This document shows, one piece after another, positions 1 to 6,922 of a stretch of DNA of 12,259 nucleotides. Under the pieces are notes generated by a model that saw only the letters and a program-made list of their open reading frames with translations, had not been told where the DNA came from and did no database searches. Within the stretch, counting starts at the first letter, position 1, and every line of letters starts with the position of its first letter. The DNA lies in the NCBI GenBank assembly GCA_022545625.1, contig JACZQS010000033.1, positions 1 through 12,259 on the forward strand, in the 5' to 3' direction. A program made the translations under genes and the position numbers. The DNA comes from Pseudomonadota bacterium. Its GTDB lineage: Bacteria > Pseudomonadota > Gammaproteobacteria > GCA-001735895.

Positions 1-1
1 C

Positions 2-1711
2 GGGTTACGCGATGAGTCGGACAAGGACGGTATGCGCATGGTGATCGAATTGCGCCGTGGTGAAATTGCCGATGTGATATTGAATAATCTCTACAAACAG
101 ACGCAGATGCAAAACGTGTTTGGGATTAACATGGTTGCACTGGTTAATAACCAGCCCCGATTGCTGAATCTGAAAGCTATCCTCGAGGCATTCATATTAC
201 ACCGGCGCGAAGTCGTTACACGGCGCACGATTTTCGAACTGAGTAAAGCCCGGGACAGGGCGCATATTCTTGAAGGCCTGGCGATTGCGCTGTCGAATAT
301 CGATGAAATTATTGCCCTGATCAAGCAATCTTCCAGCCCGGCTGTTGCTAAAGTTGCGCTGATAGATAAAGTCTGGGCGCCGGGTGTGGTAATGGACATG
401 TTAAATCGTTCCGGCTCTGGATCATCGCGTCCCGAAGGCATTTCTCCGGATTGCGGCCTGGTCGGTGACAAATATCGACTGACTGACAAGCAGGCCCAGG
501 CGATTCTCGATTTGCGTCTGCACCGGCTGACCGGGCTTGAACAGGACAAGATACTCACTGAATATCGCGATATCCTGGAAAAGATAGAGGACCTGCTCGA
601 TATTTTGCAACGCGATGATCGATTGAAACAGGTTATCCGCCTCGAACTGGAGGCGATCAAGGAACAGTTCGCAGATCCTCGTCGCACCGAGATTATCATC
701 GATCACTCGGATTTGACTGTTGAGGATTTGATCAGCGAAGAAGACGTTGTGGTAACAATCTCGCATCTCGGTTACGCCAAGGCGCAGCCGCTCGAGTCTT
801 ATTCGGCCCAGCGTAGGGGTGGACGGGGCAAGGCGGCAACCAGGGTTAAAGACGAAGATTTTGTCGAGCAAATGTTTGTCGCCTCTACGCATGACACCCT
901 GTTGTGCTTCTCGACACGCGGCAAGGTCTACTGGCAAAAAGTGTATCAACTGCCGATCGGCAGTAGAACCGCGCGGGGTCGACCGATGGTGAATTTATTA
1001 CCGCTGGAAGAAAACGAGCGTATTACCGCGATCCTGCCGGTTCGTGAATATCCAGAGGATCAATATATCTTTTTTGCCACTGCCAGCGGTAAGGTGAAAA
1101 GAACGCCTTTATCGAGCTTTTCACGGCCACGCGCCAACGGCATTATTGCACTCGATCTGCGTGACGAGGATAGCCTGATCGGTGTCCAGCTAACCGACGG
1201 TAGCTTCGATCTGATGCTATTTACCAGCGCCGGCAAAGGTATTCGAATAGCCGAGGGCAATGTCCGCGCAATGGGCCGTACTGCGGCAGGTGTCCGCGGT
1301 ATCAAGATCAAGAATAAGGACGAAGTAATTTCACTGATTGCGGTTGCATCGAACGAAGGCGAGATTCTTTTTGCCACTGCAAATGGTTTCGGCAAGCGCA
1401 CCCGGGTTTCGGATTTCTCGGTGCAGGGGCGAGGAGGTCAGGGCGTTATTTCGATCAAGACCTCGAAACGTAATGGGCGGGTAGTCGGTGCGATAAAGAC
1501 TGTCGGCGATGAAGAAGTCATGTTAATCAGTAATGCGGGTACCCTGGTGCGCACACCGGTGGGGGATATTTCGGTCCTCGCGCGTAATACCCAGGGTGTT
1601 ACCCTGATTCGCCTGGGTGGATCGGAGCAACTGGTGCAAATTGAGCCGGTGGCCGCCAGCGTCAATGGTGATGATTCTGCTGACAGCAATGAAACCCGGG
1701 ATGATCTGTAA
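2..1711 (+). CDS. gyrA: DNA gyrase subunit A, 3' part (5' end outside window)
   Basis: GyrA is the DNA breakage-reunion subunit of DNA gyrase (A2B2), which introduces negative supercoils in the cytoplasm. The reading frame is open from the left edge and begins inside the conserved segment GLRDESDKDGMRMVIELRRG. The ATG codons at 32 and 38 are therefore internal methionines, and the catalytic tyrosine region lies upstream of the window. Visible parts are the end of the breakage-reunion domain and coiled coil (HRREVVTRRTIFELSKARDRAHILEG, then QAQAILDLRLHRLTGLE), the GyrA-box QRRGGRG at 809-829 that is needed for DNA wrapping, and the repeated blades of the C-terminal beta-pinwheel (ARGRPMVNLLPL, AMGRTAAGVRGI, GRGGQGVISIK, ARNTQGVTLIRL). 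A GyrA-box as the first blade marks gyrase rather than ParC. The tail after the last blade (ending in DDSADSNETRDDL) looks shorter and less acidic than the E. coli tail I remember. A 59-nt gap separates it from pheA. Confidence 0.97.
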   Translation, partial: GLRDESDKDGMRMVIELRRGEIADVILNNLYKQTQMQNVFGINMVALVNNQPRLLNLKAILEAFILHRREVVTRRTIFELSKARDRAHILEGLAIALSNIDEIIALIKQSSSPAVAKVALIDKVWAPGVVMDMLNRSGSGSSRPEGISPDCGLVGDKYRLTDKQAQAILDLRLHRLTGLEQDKILTEYRDILEKIEDLLDILQRDDRLKQVIRLELEAIKEQFADPRRTEIIIDHSDLTVEDLISEEDVVVTISHLGYAKAQPLESYSAQRRGGRGKAATRVKDEDFVEQMFVASTHDTLLCFSTRGKVYWQKVYQLPIGSRTARGRPMVNLLPLEENERITAILPVREYPEDQYIFFATASGKVKRTPLSSFSRPRANGIIALDLRDEDSLIGVQLTDGSFDLMLFTSAGKGIRIAEGNVRAMGRTAAGVRGIKIKNKDEVISLIAVASNEGEILFATANGFGKRTRVSDFSVQGRGGQGVISIKTSKRNGRVVGAIKTVGDEEVMLISNAGTLVRTPVGDISVLARNTQGVTLIRLGGSEQLVQIEPVAASVNGDDSADSNETRDDL

Positions 1712-1770
1712 ATTATTGATCCGGCAGTCAGTTGGTTTGTCGGGCTAACTGTTGTCTTTAACCAAAAACC

Positions 1771-2865
1771 ATGAGTGACCAGGCACTGCAAAAATTGCGC
1801 GATGCGATCGATAAGATCGACGATCAACTACTCGAACTGTTTAATCGCAGGGCGGAATGTGCAGTCAGCGTCGCCGAAGTAAAAAGAAATGACAGTGATA
1901 GTCCAGCCGACGCGATCAATTTCTTTAGACCGGATCGGGAAGCGCAGGTCATTCAGCGGATTAAATCAATCAACCAGGGGCCGCTTAGCGACGACGAAGT
2001 GGGGCGCCTGGTTCGCGAGGTGATGTCAGCCTGCCTGGCCTTGGAGCAGCCGCTAAAGATTGCCTATCTCGGCCCCGAAGGTACCTTTACCCAAAGTGCT
2101 GCGCTGAAACACTTCGGCAATTCGGTTTCAACGATACCGATGAGCAGTATTTCCGATGTATTCAGTTCGGTCGAGTCTGGCCATGTAGACTATGGCCTGG
2201 TGCCGGTTGAAAATTCAACCGAGGGCGTAATTAGCCATACCCTCGATATGTTTATCGATTCCGATCTCAAGGTCAGCGGTGAAGTAGAAATTCGTATTCA
2301 TCACCATCTGGTCAACCAGTCGCAGGATGTTACGAAAATCAAGCATATTTATTCACATCAACAATCGTTTGCGCAATGTCGACATTGGCTCGATCAAAAC
2401 TTTCCCTCTATAGAGCGCATACCGGTGAGCAGCAATGCAGAGGCGGCACGAATTGCAAGCCAGGATAAACACGCGGCCGCCATCTGTGGCCTGCCGGCGG
2501 TCGAGGTTTTTGACCTGCTGATCTGCTTCGAAAATATTGAAGACTTAACCGACAATACCACTCGATTCGTGATAATCGGTAATCAGGATGTTGACCCCAG
2601 TGGTGACGACAAGACATCTTTACTGATATCGACGAAAAACACTCCCGGCGCCTTGCTGGCACTGCTTCAGCCGTTGGCCGACCACAATATCAGTATGAAT
2701 AAAATTGAATCGCGTCCGGCACCTGATCGAAAATGGGAATACGTATTTTTTATCGACATCGATGGCCACCAACAGGCTGATAATGTAAAGAAGGCTCTAC
2801 TGGAACTTAAACAACAGTCCTCATTGTTTAAGATATTGGGTTCTTACCCCAAGGCATCACTGTAA
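1771..2865 (+). CDS. pheA: Bifunctional chorismate mutase / prephenate dehydratase (P-protein)
   Basis: This cytoplasmic enzyme converts chorismate to prephenate and then to phenylpyruvate, the committed branch to phenylalanine. At 364 aa it has the usual P-protein length. Residues 1-92 are an AroQ-type chorismate mutase, with likely active-site residues Arg10, Arg27, Lys38 and the RPDRE segment at 53-57. Residues 96-270 are the dehydratase, with GPEGTF (101-106), PVENSTEG (145-152) and the catalytic TRF motif (264-266). Residues 283-360 are an ACT domain with GALLALL (293-299) and ESRP (313-316), the signature of feedback inhibition by phenylalanine. The ATG start gives the expected N-terminus directly before the mutase helix, but no Shine-Dalgarno sequence is visible upstream. 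hisC follows after 10 nt. I see no leader peptide rich in Phe codons ahead of it, so attenuation of the enteric type is not apparent. Confidence 0.97.
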   Translation: MSDQALQKLRDAIDKIDDQLLELFNRRAECAVSVAEVKRNDSDSPADAINFFRPDREAQVIQRIKSINQGPLSDDEVGRLVREVMSACLALEQPLKIAYLGPEGTFTQSAALKHFGNSVSTIPMSSISDVFSSVESGHVDYGLVPVENSTEGVISHTLDMFIDSDLKVSGEVEIRIHHHLVNQSQDVTKIKHIYSHQQSFAQCRHWLDQNFPSIERIPVSSNAEAARIASQDKHAAAICGLPAVEVFDLLICFENIEDLTDNTTRFVIIGNQDVDPSGDDKTSLLISTKNTPGALLALLQPLADHNISMNKIESRPAPDRKWEYVFFIDIDGHQQADNVKKALLELKQQSSLFKILGSYPKASL

Positions 2866-2875
2866 AGGCGTTAAA

Positions 2876-3985
2876 ATGTCGGTAATAGAGTCTGCGCTCG
2901 CGCAAGTAAAACTCCTGCACCCTTATACGCCAGGCAAGCCGGTCGAAGAACTCGAACGCGATCTGGGAATAAGCGGTTCGATCAAACTTGCCTCTAATGA
3001 AAACCCGCTGGGGTGCTCTGATCTGGCCAAACAGGCAATTAAAGCCGCGAGTAAAAATATCGAGCTATACCCGGATGCGAATGCCTATTATCTGAAACAA
3101 AAACTCGCCGATAAGCTTGGGTTAGGAGCAGGGCAGATAACTATCGGTAATGGTTCGAATGACGTACTCGACCTGGTTGCCAGGATCTTCCTGGATCAAC
3201 ATGCCGAGGCTATCTATTCAGAGTTTGCCTTCCTGGTCTATCCACTGGTGGTACAGTCTTGTGGGGCAAAGGCGCGTGTCGCCAATGCTTTGCCAACCGA
3301 CAGGAATCAGCCCTACGGGCACGATTTAACAGCGATGCTGGCGATGGTCAATGATAAAACCCGGCTCATATTTATTGCCAATCCGAATAACCCGACAGGC
3401 ACCTGGTTGCAAGCTACCGAATTGAAGGACTTTATCGATGCGGTACCCGGGCAGATAGCAATCATAGTCGACGAGGCTTATTTCGAATATGTCGATCAAG
3501 ATGGCTATCCCGATACGTTAAAATGGCTTGCAGAATACCCGAATCTAATCGTCACCCGAACTTTTTCGAAAATTTATGGGCTCGCTGGTTTGCGAGTTGG
3601 TTATGCTGTTTCCTGCACAGAGATCAGTGATTTATTGAATCGGGTGCGACAGCCTTTCAATGCCAACACCCTGGCGCTGGCCGCGGCGACCGCCAGCCTG
3701 GAAGATGACGATTTCGTTGTGGCCAGCCGAAATAATAATCAACTGGGTTTAGTCCAACTGGCCAAATATTTCGACGCCAGGGGTGTCGAATATATTCCTT
3801 CGGTGGCCAATTTCCTGACGGTTCGATTCGGTAAACGATGCGACGACATCTATCAAGGCCTGTTACAACAGGGTGTTATCCTGCGGCCACTGGCTAATTA
3901 TAATATGCCAGAATTTCTACGGATCACGATCGGCACTCCACAACAGCAGGCAGTATTAATGGACAGGCTGGACAAGTTGCTATGA
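2876..3985 (+). CDS. hisC: Histidinol-phosphate / aromatic aminotransferase, HisC2-type
   Basis: This is a PLP-dependent fold-type I aminotransferase of the HisC family (369 aa, usual length). Visible motifs are KLASNENPLG (37-46), NPNNPTG (169-175), the PLP-pyridine aspartate in DEAYFEY (199-205), the Schiff-base lysine Lys232 in TRTFSKIYGLAGLRVGYA with Arg240 nearby, and the substrate-carboxylate arginine Arg349 in LRITIGT. The family reaction is transfer of an amino group from glutamate to imidazole-acetol phosphate. In this operon, between pheA and tyrA, the paralogue known as hisC2 in pseudomonads probably aminates phenylpyruvate and 4-hydroxyphenylpyruvate as well; that is inferred from context. 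The start is supported by AAAGG at 2864-2868, 7 nt before the ATG and overlapping the pheA stop. Its TGA shares the ATGA with tyrA, which suggests translational coupling. Confidence 0.94.
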   Translation: MSVIESALAQVKLLHPYTPGKPVEELERDLGISGSIKLASNENPLGCSDLAKQAIKAASKNIELYPDANAYYLKQKLADKLGLGAGQITIGNGSNDVLDLVARIFLDQHAEAIYSEFAFLVYPLVVQSCGAKARVANALPTDRNQPYGHDLTAMLAMVNDKTRLIFIANPNNPTGTWLQATELKDFIDAVPGQIAIIVDEAYFEYVDQDGYPDTLKWLAEYPNLIVTRTFSKIYGLAGLRVGYAVSCTEISDLLNRVRQPFNANTLALAAATASLEDDDFVVASRNNNQLGLVQLAKYFDARGVEYIPSVANFLTVRFGKRCDDIYQGLLQQGVILRPLANYNMPEFLRITIGTPQQQAVLMDRLDKLL

Positions 3986-4845
3986 TTGATCGGCTAGCCA
4001 TTATTGGTGTGGGAATGATTGGCGCTTCGCTGGCCCTGGCATTGAAACAGGCACGAGCCGTCAACCATGTAGTGGGTTGTGGACGTAACCAGACAAGCCT
4101 GCAAAAAGGTGTGGATCTGGGTGTAATAGATAGCTATACCACTTCAATTGCCGAGGCGGCCAGTTCGGCCGATGTCGTAGTACTGGCAACTCCACTCGGA
4201 GCGATGCAATTGGTTTTCGAACAAATCACCGATATCGTATCCGAGCATACCGTGATCACCGATACCGGAAGCGCCAAGGGCTCAGTCGTCAGGGTAGCGC
4301 AGACCGCGCTGGGCGATAAAATGGCGCAATTCGTGCCGGGTCATCCGATAGCCGGTGCCGAAAAAAGTGGCGTCGAGGCTGGTCTGGCCAGTCTTTATCA
4401 AGGCCGCAGGGTGATTTTAACCCCGCTCGAATCAACCGATCCAGCGGCAGTTGGTAAAATTGATAACATGTGGCAACTCTGTGGTGCCAGTATTGAATAT
4501 CTCAGTGTCGAACACCATGACAAGATACTGGCGGCAACCTCGCATTTACCGCATATGCTGGCCTATTCGCTGGTTAATTACCTGTCCAACCTGAATGATC
4601 ACGATGAAATATTCAAATTTGCAGCCGGTGGGTTTCGTGACTTTACCCGGATTGCTTCTAGTGACCCGGTGATGTGGCGCGATGTCTGTATTGCTAATGG
4701 TGAGGCGCTCTTGGAATTAATCGAAAATTATAAAATTGAGCTCGATCAGCTCTCGGTGGCTATCCGTGACCGTGATCAGGATCGATTACTGGAATTATTC
4801 GGTAAGGCCAAATCTGAAAGAGATTCACTGATAGGAAATTGTTAA
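3982..4845 (+). CDS. tyrA: Prephenate dehydrogenase (monofunctional TyrA)
   Basis: TyrA oxidatively decarboxylates prephenate to 4-hydroxyphenylpyruvate for tyrosine synthesis. At 287 aa it contains only the dehydrogenase: an N-terminal Rossmann fold with GVGMIGASLA (9-18) for NAD(P), TDTGSAKG (93-100), GHPIAGAE (120-127), and the helical C-terminal half with SHLPH (187-191), where the catalytic histidine is expected, and GGFRDFTRIA (216-225). There is no chorismate mutase domain as in enteric TyrA, no C-terminal ACT domain, and no fusion to AroA as in pseudomonads. The start codon overlaps the hisC stop (ATGA), and the stop overlaps the aroA start by one base (TAATG). Tight coupling with both neighbours is therefore likely. 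I cannot determine NAD versus NADP preference from the sequence alone. Confidence 0.96.
   Translation: MIDRLAIIGVGMIGASLALALKQARAVNHVVGCGRNQTSLQKGVDLGVIDSYTTSIAEAASSADVVVLATPLGAMQLVFEQITDIVSEHTVITDTGSAKGSVVRVAQTALGDKMAQFVPGHPIAGAEKSGVEAGLASLYQGRRVILTPLESTDPAAVGKIDNMWQLCGASIEYLSVEHHDKILAATSHLPHMLAYSLVNYLSNLNDHDEIFKFAAGGFRDFTRIASSDPVMWRDVCIANGEALLELIENYKIELDQLSVAIRDRDQDRLLELFGKAKSERDSLIGNC
4833..4836 (+). promoter_or_regulatory. Shine-Dalgarno that fixes the aroA start
   Basis: AGGA lies 8 nt before the ATG at 4845, inside the last codons of tyrA. It favours this ATG over the in-frame TTG at 4839, which is only 2 nt away and so too close. The chosen start yields MTSIECRPGG and the TAATG junction. 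Confidence 0.7.
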
Positions 4846-6146
4846 TGACCAGCATCGAATGCCGGCCGGGTGGGCCTGTAGCCGGTACAATCCGCGTTCC
4901 GGGTGACAAGTCTATATCACATCGCTCGATAATATTATCTTCCATCGCCGAAGGTGAGAGCCTGATTTCTGGTTTCCTGGAGGGTGAAGACAGCCTCAAT
5001 ACGCTCAGGGCATTTCAGTCGATGGGTGTGTCAATCGAACGTGATGCCGACAGGGTGCGTGTCCAGGGCGTGGGCCTACATGGATTAATTAAGCCAGCCG
5101 GGGTACTCGAGATGGGCAATTCGGGTACGGCGATGCGATTGTTGCTAGGTTTGCTCGCAGGACAGGCGTTTGACGCGACCCTGGCAGGGGATGAATCATT
5201 GTCGAAGCGGCCAATGAATCGCGTCATTGAACCCCTAGAGGCGATGAATGCAATCATTGATAGCCAGCCCGGTGGTATGGCACCGCTTCGGGTACATGGC
5301 CAGTCCCGATTAACCGCGATAAATTATCGAATGCCGATCGCTTCGGCACAGGTGAAATCCTGTTTACTGCTCGCTGGTTTATATGCGCAGGGCACCAGTA
5401 CTATCAGTCAGCCCGACCCAACCCGGGACCATACCGAGCGCATGCTGCGCGGATTCGGTTGCGAGGTCGCTACTGATGGCCCTGATATCAGTATCAGGGG
5501 CGGGCAAAGCTTAACTGCCTGCGATATTGAAATACCTGCAGATATTTCTTCGGCCGCATTTTTCCTGGTCGCAGCCAGTATTGCGCCGGAATCTGATTTA
5601 ACCTTACAGCATGTGGGCATTAACCCAACGCGTACCGGGGTGATCGATATCCTCAATCTTATGGGGGCAGATATTGTGCTACTCGACGAGCGTGAGATCG
5701 GTGGTGAACCGATTGCCGATATACGTGTGCGTAGCGCGGCGTTGAAGGGAATTAAAATTCCGCAATCACTGGTACCTCTGGCAATTGACGAATTTCCCGC
5801 ACTTTTTATCGCTGCTGCCTGCGCCAGCGGAGAGACAGAACTAAGCGGGGCCGAAGAACTCAGGGTGAAGGAGAGCGATCGAATTCAGGTGATGGCGGAT
5901 GGCCTGGGCAGCCTGGGTATCCAGGTTGAGCCGACGCCAGGTGGGATTAAAATTCAGGGCGGGACGATGGGCGGAGGAGTGGTTGAAACGCATGGAGATC
6001 ATCGTATTGCGATGGCATTTAGTGTCGCTTCACTGCGCGCGAAAGAAGCCATCAGCATCAGGGATTGTGCCAATGTAAATACTTCTTTCCCCGGGTTCGT
6101 CGATCTTGCCAGGCAAGTGGGAATAAGAGTCACAAGCCATGGATGA
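4845..6146 (+). CDS. aroA: 3-phosphoshikimate 1-carboxyvinyltransferase (EPSP synthase), class II type
   Basis: AroA transfers the enolpyruvyl group of PEP to shikimate 3-phosphate, the sixth step of the shikimate pathway. The 433-aa protein shows both halves of the inverse alpha-beta barrel: PGDKSISHRS (19-28), GNSGTAMRLL (91-100), SAQVKSCLLLAGLYAQG (167-183), DPTRDHTERMLRGFG (191-205), NPTRTG (260-265), catalytic-region Asp315 in IDEFPAL, LRVKESDR (339-346) and GDHRIAMAF (384-392). The four motifs used to define class II EPSP synthases (GDK-S/T, SAQxK, RxHS/TE, NxTR) are all present, whereas E. coli class I has GSKS and SSQ at the corresponding places. Gly94 is retained at the position of E. 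coli Gly96; the CP4 enzyme has alanine there, so insensitivity to glyphosate cannot be assumed. The last 8 nt overlap cmk. Confidence 0.97.
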   Translation: MTSIECRPGGPVAGTIRVPGDKSISHRSIILSSIAEGESLISGFLEGEDSLNTLRAFQSMGVSIERDADRVRVQGVGLHGLIKPAGVLEMGNSGTAMRLLLGLLAGQAFDATLAGDESLSKRPMNRVIEPLEAMNAIIDSQPGGMAPLRVHGQSRLTAINYRMPIASAQVKSCLLLAGLYAQGTSTISQPDPTRDHTERMLRGFGCEVATDGPDISIRGGQSLTACDIEIPADISSAAFFLVAASIAPESDLTLQHVGINPTRTGVIDILNLMGADIVLLDEREIGGEPIADIRVRSAALKGIKIPQSLVPLAIDEFPALFIAAACASGETELSGAEELRVKESDRIQVMADGLGSLGIQVEPTPGGIKIQGGTMGGGVVETHGDHRIAMAFSVASLRAKEAISIRDCANVNTSFPGFVDLARQVGIRVTSHG

Positions 6147-6831
6147 CAATGATCCCTATGTCGTGGCAATTGATGGTCCCGGTGGCTCGGGCAAGGGCTC
6201 TCTGGCATTGCGAATTGCCAAAAATCTGGGTTTCCATCTGCTCGACAGCGGTGCTATCTATCGCCTGGCAGCGCTAAAGGCACTCCATCAGGGAATTGAT
6301 CTGGAACAGGAAGCAGGCGTCGTCAGCGCCCTGCAAAACCTCGATATTCGATTTGAAATTGGAGAAGAATTAAGTATACCTTATCTAGATGGGCAGGATG
6401 TATCCACCGAGATCAGGCAGGAATCAACCGCCGATGCGGCATCGATAATCGCTCGTTATGCCGGGGTACGAAAGCATTTACTGGGTTGGCAGCAGGCCTG
6501 TTTTCAGGCGCCGGGCCTGGTAGCTGACGGGCGCGATATGGGCACTGTTGTGTTCCCTCAAGCCAGATTCAAGTTTTTTTTAAGCGCTTCGGTTGAAATA
6601 AGGGCAGTTAGGCGCTATAAGCAGTTGATTGGTATGGGAATATCAGCTAACATTGATAAGCTTCAGGCAGAAATCAGCGAACGTGACGAGCGGGATCGCA
6701 ATCGGACCGAATCGCCACTGATCCCTGCTACTGATGCACTTATCGTCGATTCGAGTTTACTCAATCTGGAACAGGTTGCTGAACTGGTGATGAGTCATAT
6801 CGAAGAGACGATCGAGAACAGGTCCTGGTAG
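6139..6831 (+). CDS. cmk: Cytidylate (CMP/dCMP) kinase
   Basis: Cmk phosphorylates CMP and dCMP with ATP, feeding CTP and dCTP pools. At 230 aa it matches the bacterial family length. It has a P-loop GPGGSGKGS (13-21), the DSGAIYR segment (36-42), GRDMGTVVFP (131-140) for CMP binding, RRYKQL (158-163), and the lid and anchor ERDERDRNR (181-189). The third P-loop position is glycine-serine rich rather than the SGAGKGT I associate with many homologues, which is a tolerated variant. The ATG overlaps the aroA reading frame by 8 nt. No good ribosome binding site is seen, so translation is probably coupled to aroA. The gene ends inside an intrinsic terminator hairpin, so it is likely the last gene of the pheA-cmk operon. 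Confidence 0.96.
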   Translation: MDDNDPYVVAIDGPGGSGKGSLALRIAKNLGFHLLDSGAIYRLAALKALHQGIDLEQEAGVVSALQNLDIRFEIGEELSIPYLDGQDVSTEIRQESTADAASIIARYAGVRKHLLGWQQACFQAPGLVADGRDMGTVVFPQARFKFFLSASVEIRAVRRYKQLIGMGISANIDKLQAEISERDERDRNRTESPLIPATDALIVDSSLLNLEQVAELVMSHIEETIENRSW

Positions 6832-6855
6832 GTGCACCACCTGCCGGGTTTTTTT
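6824..6855 (+). terminator. Intrinsic terminator overlapping the cmk stop codon
   Basis: Left arm 6824-6833 (cctggtaggt) pairs with right arm 6839-6848 (acctgccggg) over ten base pairs, two of them G-U wobbles, around a 5-nt loop gcacc. Seven T residues follow at 6849-6855. The cmk stop TAG (6829-6831) lies within the left arm, so ribosomes terminating there would cover the hairpin; some terminator readthrough under active translation is possible. Confidence 0.88.
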
Positions 6856-6922
6856 AACTTAACCGTAATAGGGTTAGCCAGTTTGCGCTTTCAATATTAC
6901 CTGCTCTTTTAGGAAGTATTCC
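6856..6922 (+). promoter_or_regulatory. rpsA leader with Shine-Dalgarno AGGAAG
   Basis: Only 67 nt separate the cmk terminator from rpsA. AGGAAG (6911-6916) sits 6 nt before the ATG at 6923 and fixes the start. I find no convincing -35/-10 pair between the terminator and the gene (TATTAC at 6895-6900 is a possible -10 without a good -35). rpsA is therefore transcribed either from a weak promoter here, from one inside cmk, or by readthrough. In E. coli, S1 represses its own translation through the structured rpsA leader; whether this leader does so is unknown. Confidence 0.5.

Noticed and set aside
422..949. Long antisense reading frames opposite gyrA (also 91-699, 1060-1401, 1438-1827)
   Set aside because: They lie wholly or mostly opposite a strongly conserved coding region, have biased serine/arginine-rich composition, and resemble no family I know.
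1712..1770. Possible phenylalanine attenuator or terminator ahead of pheA
   Set aside because: A weak stem (cagttggttt with gggctaactg) can be drawn but needs four G-U pairs, has no T-run, and there is no leader peptide with Phe codons.
6065..6277. Plus-strand frame across the aroA/cmk junction
   Set aside because: Overlaps the well-supported ends of both genes in a third frame and shows no recognisable domain.
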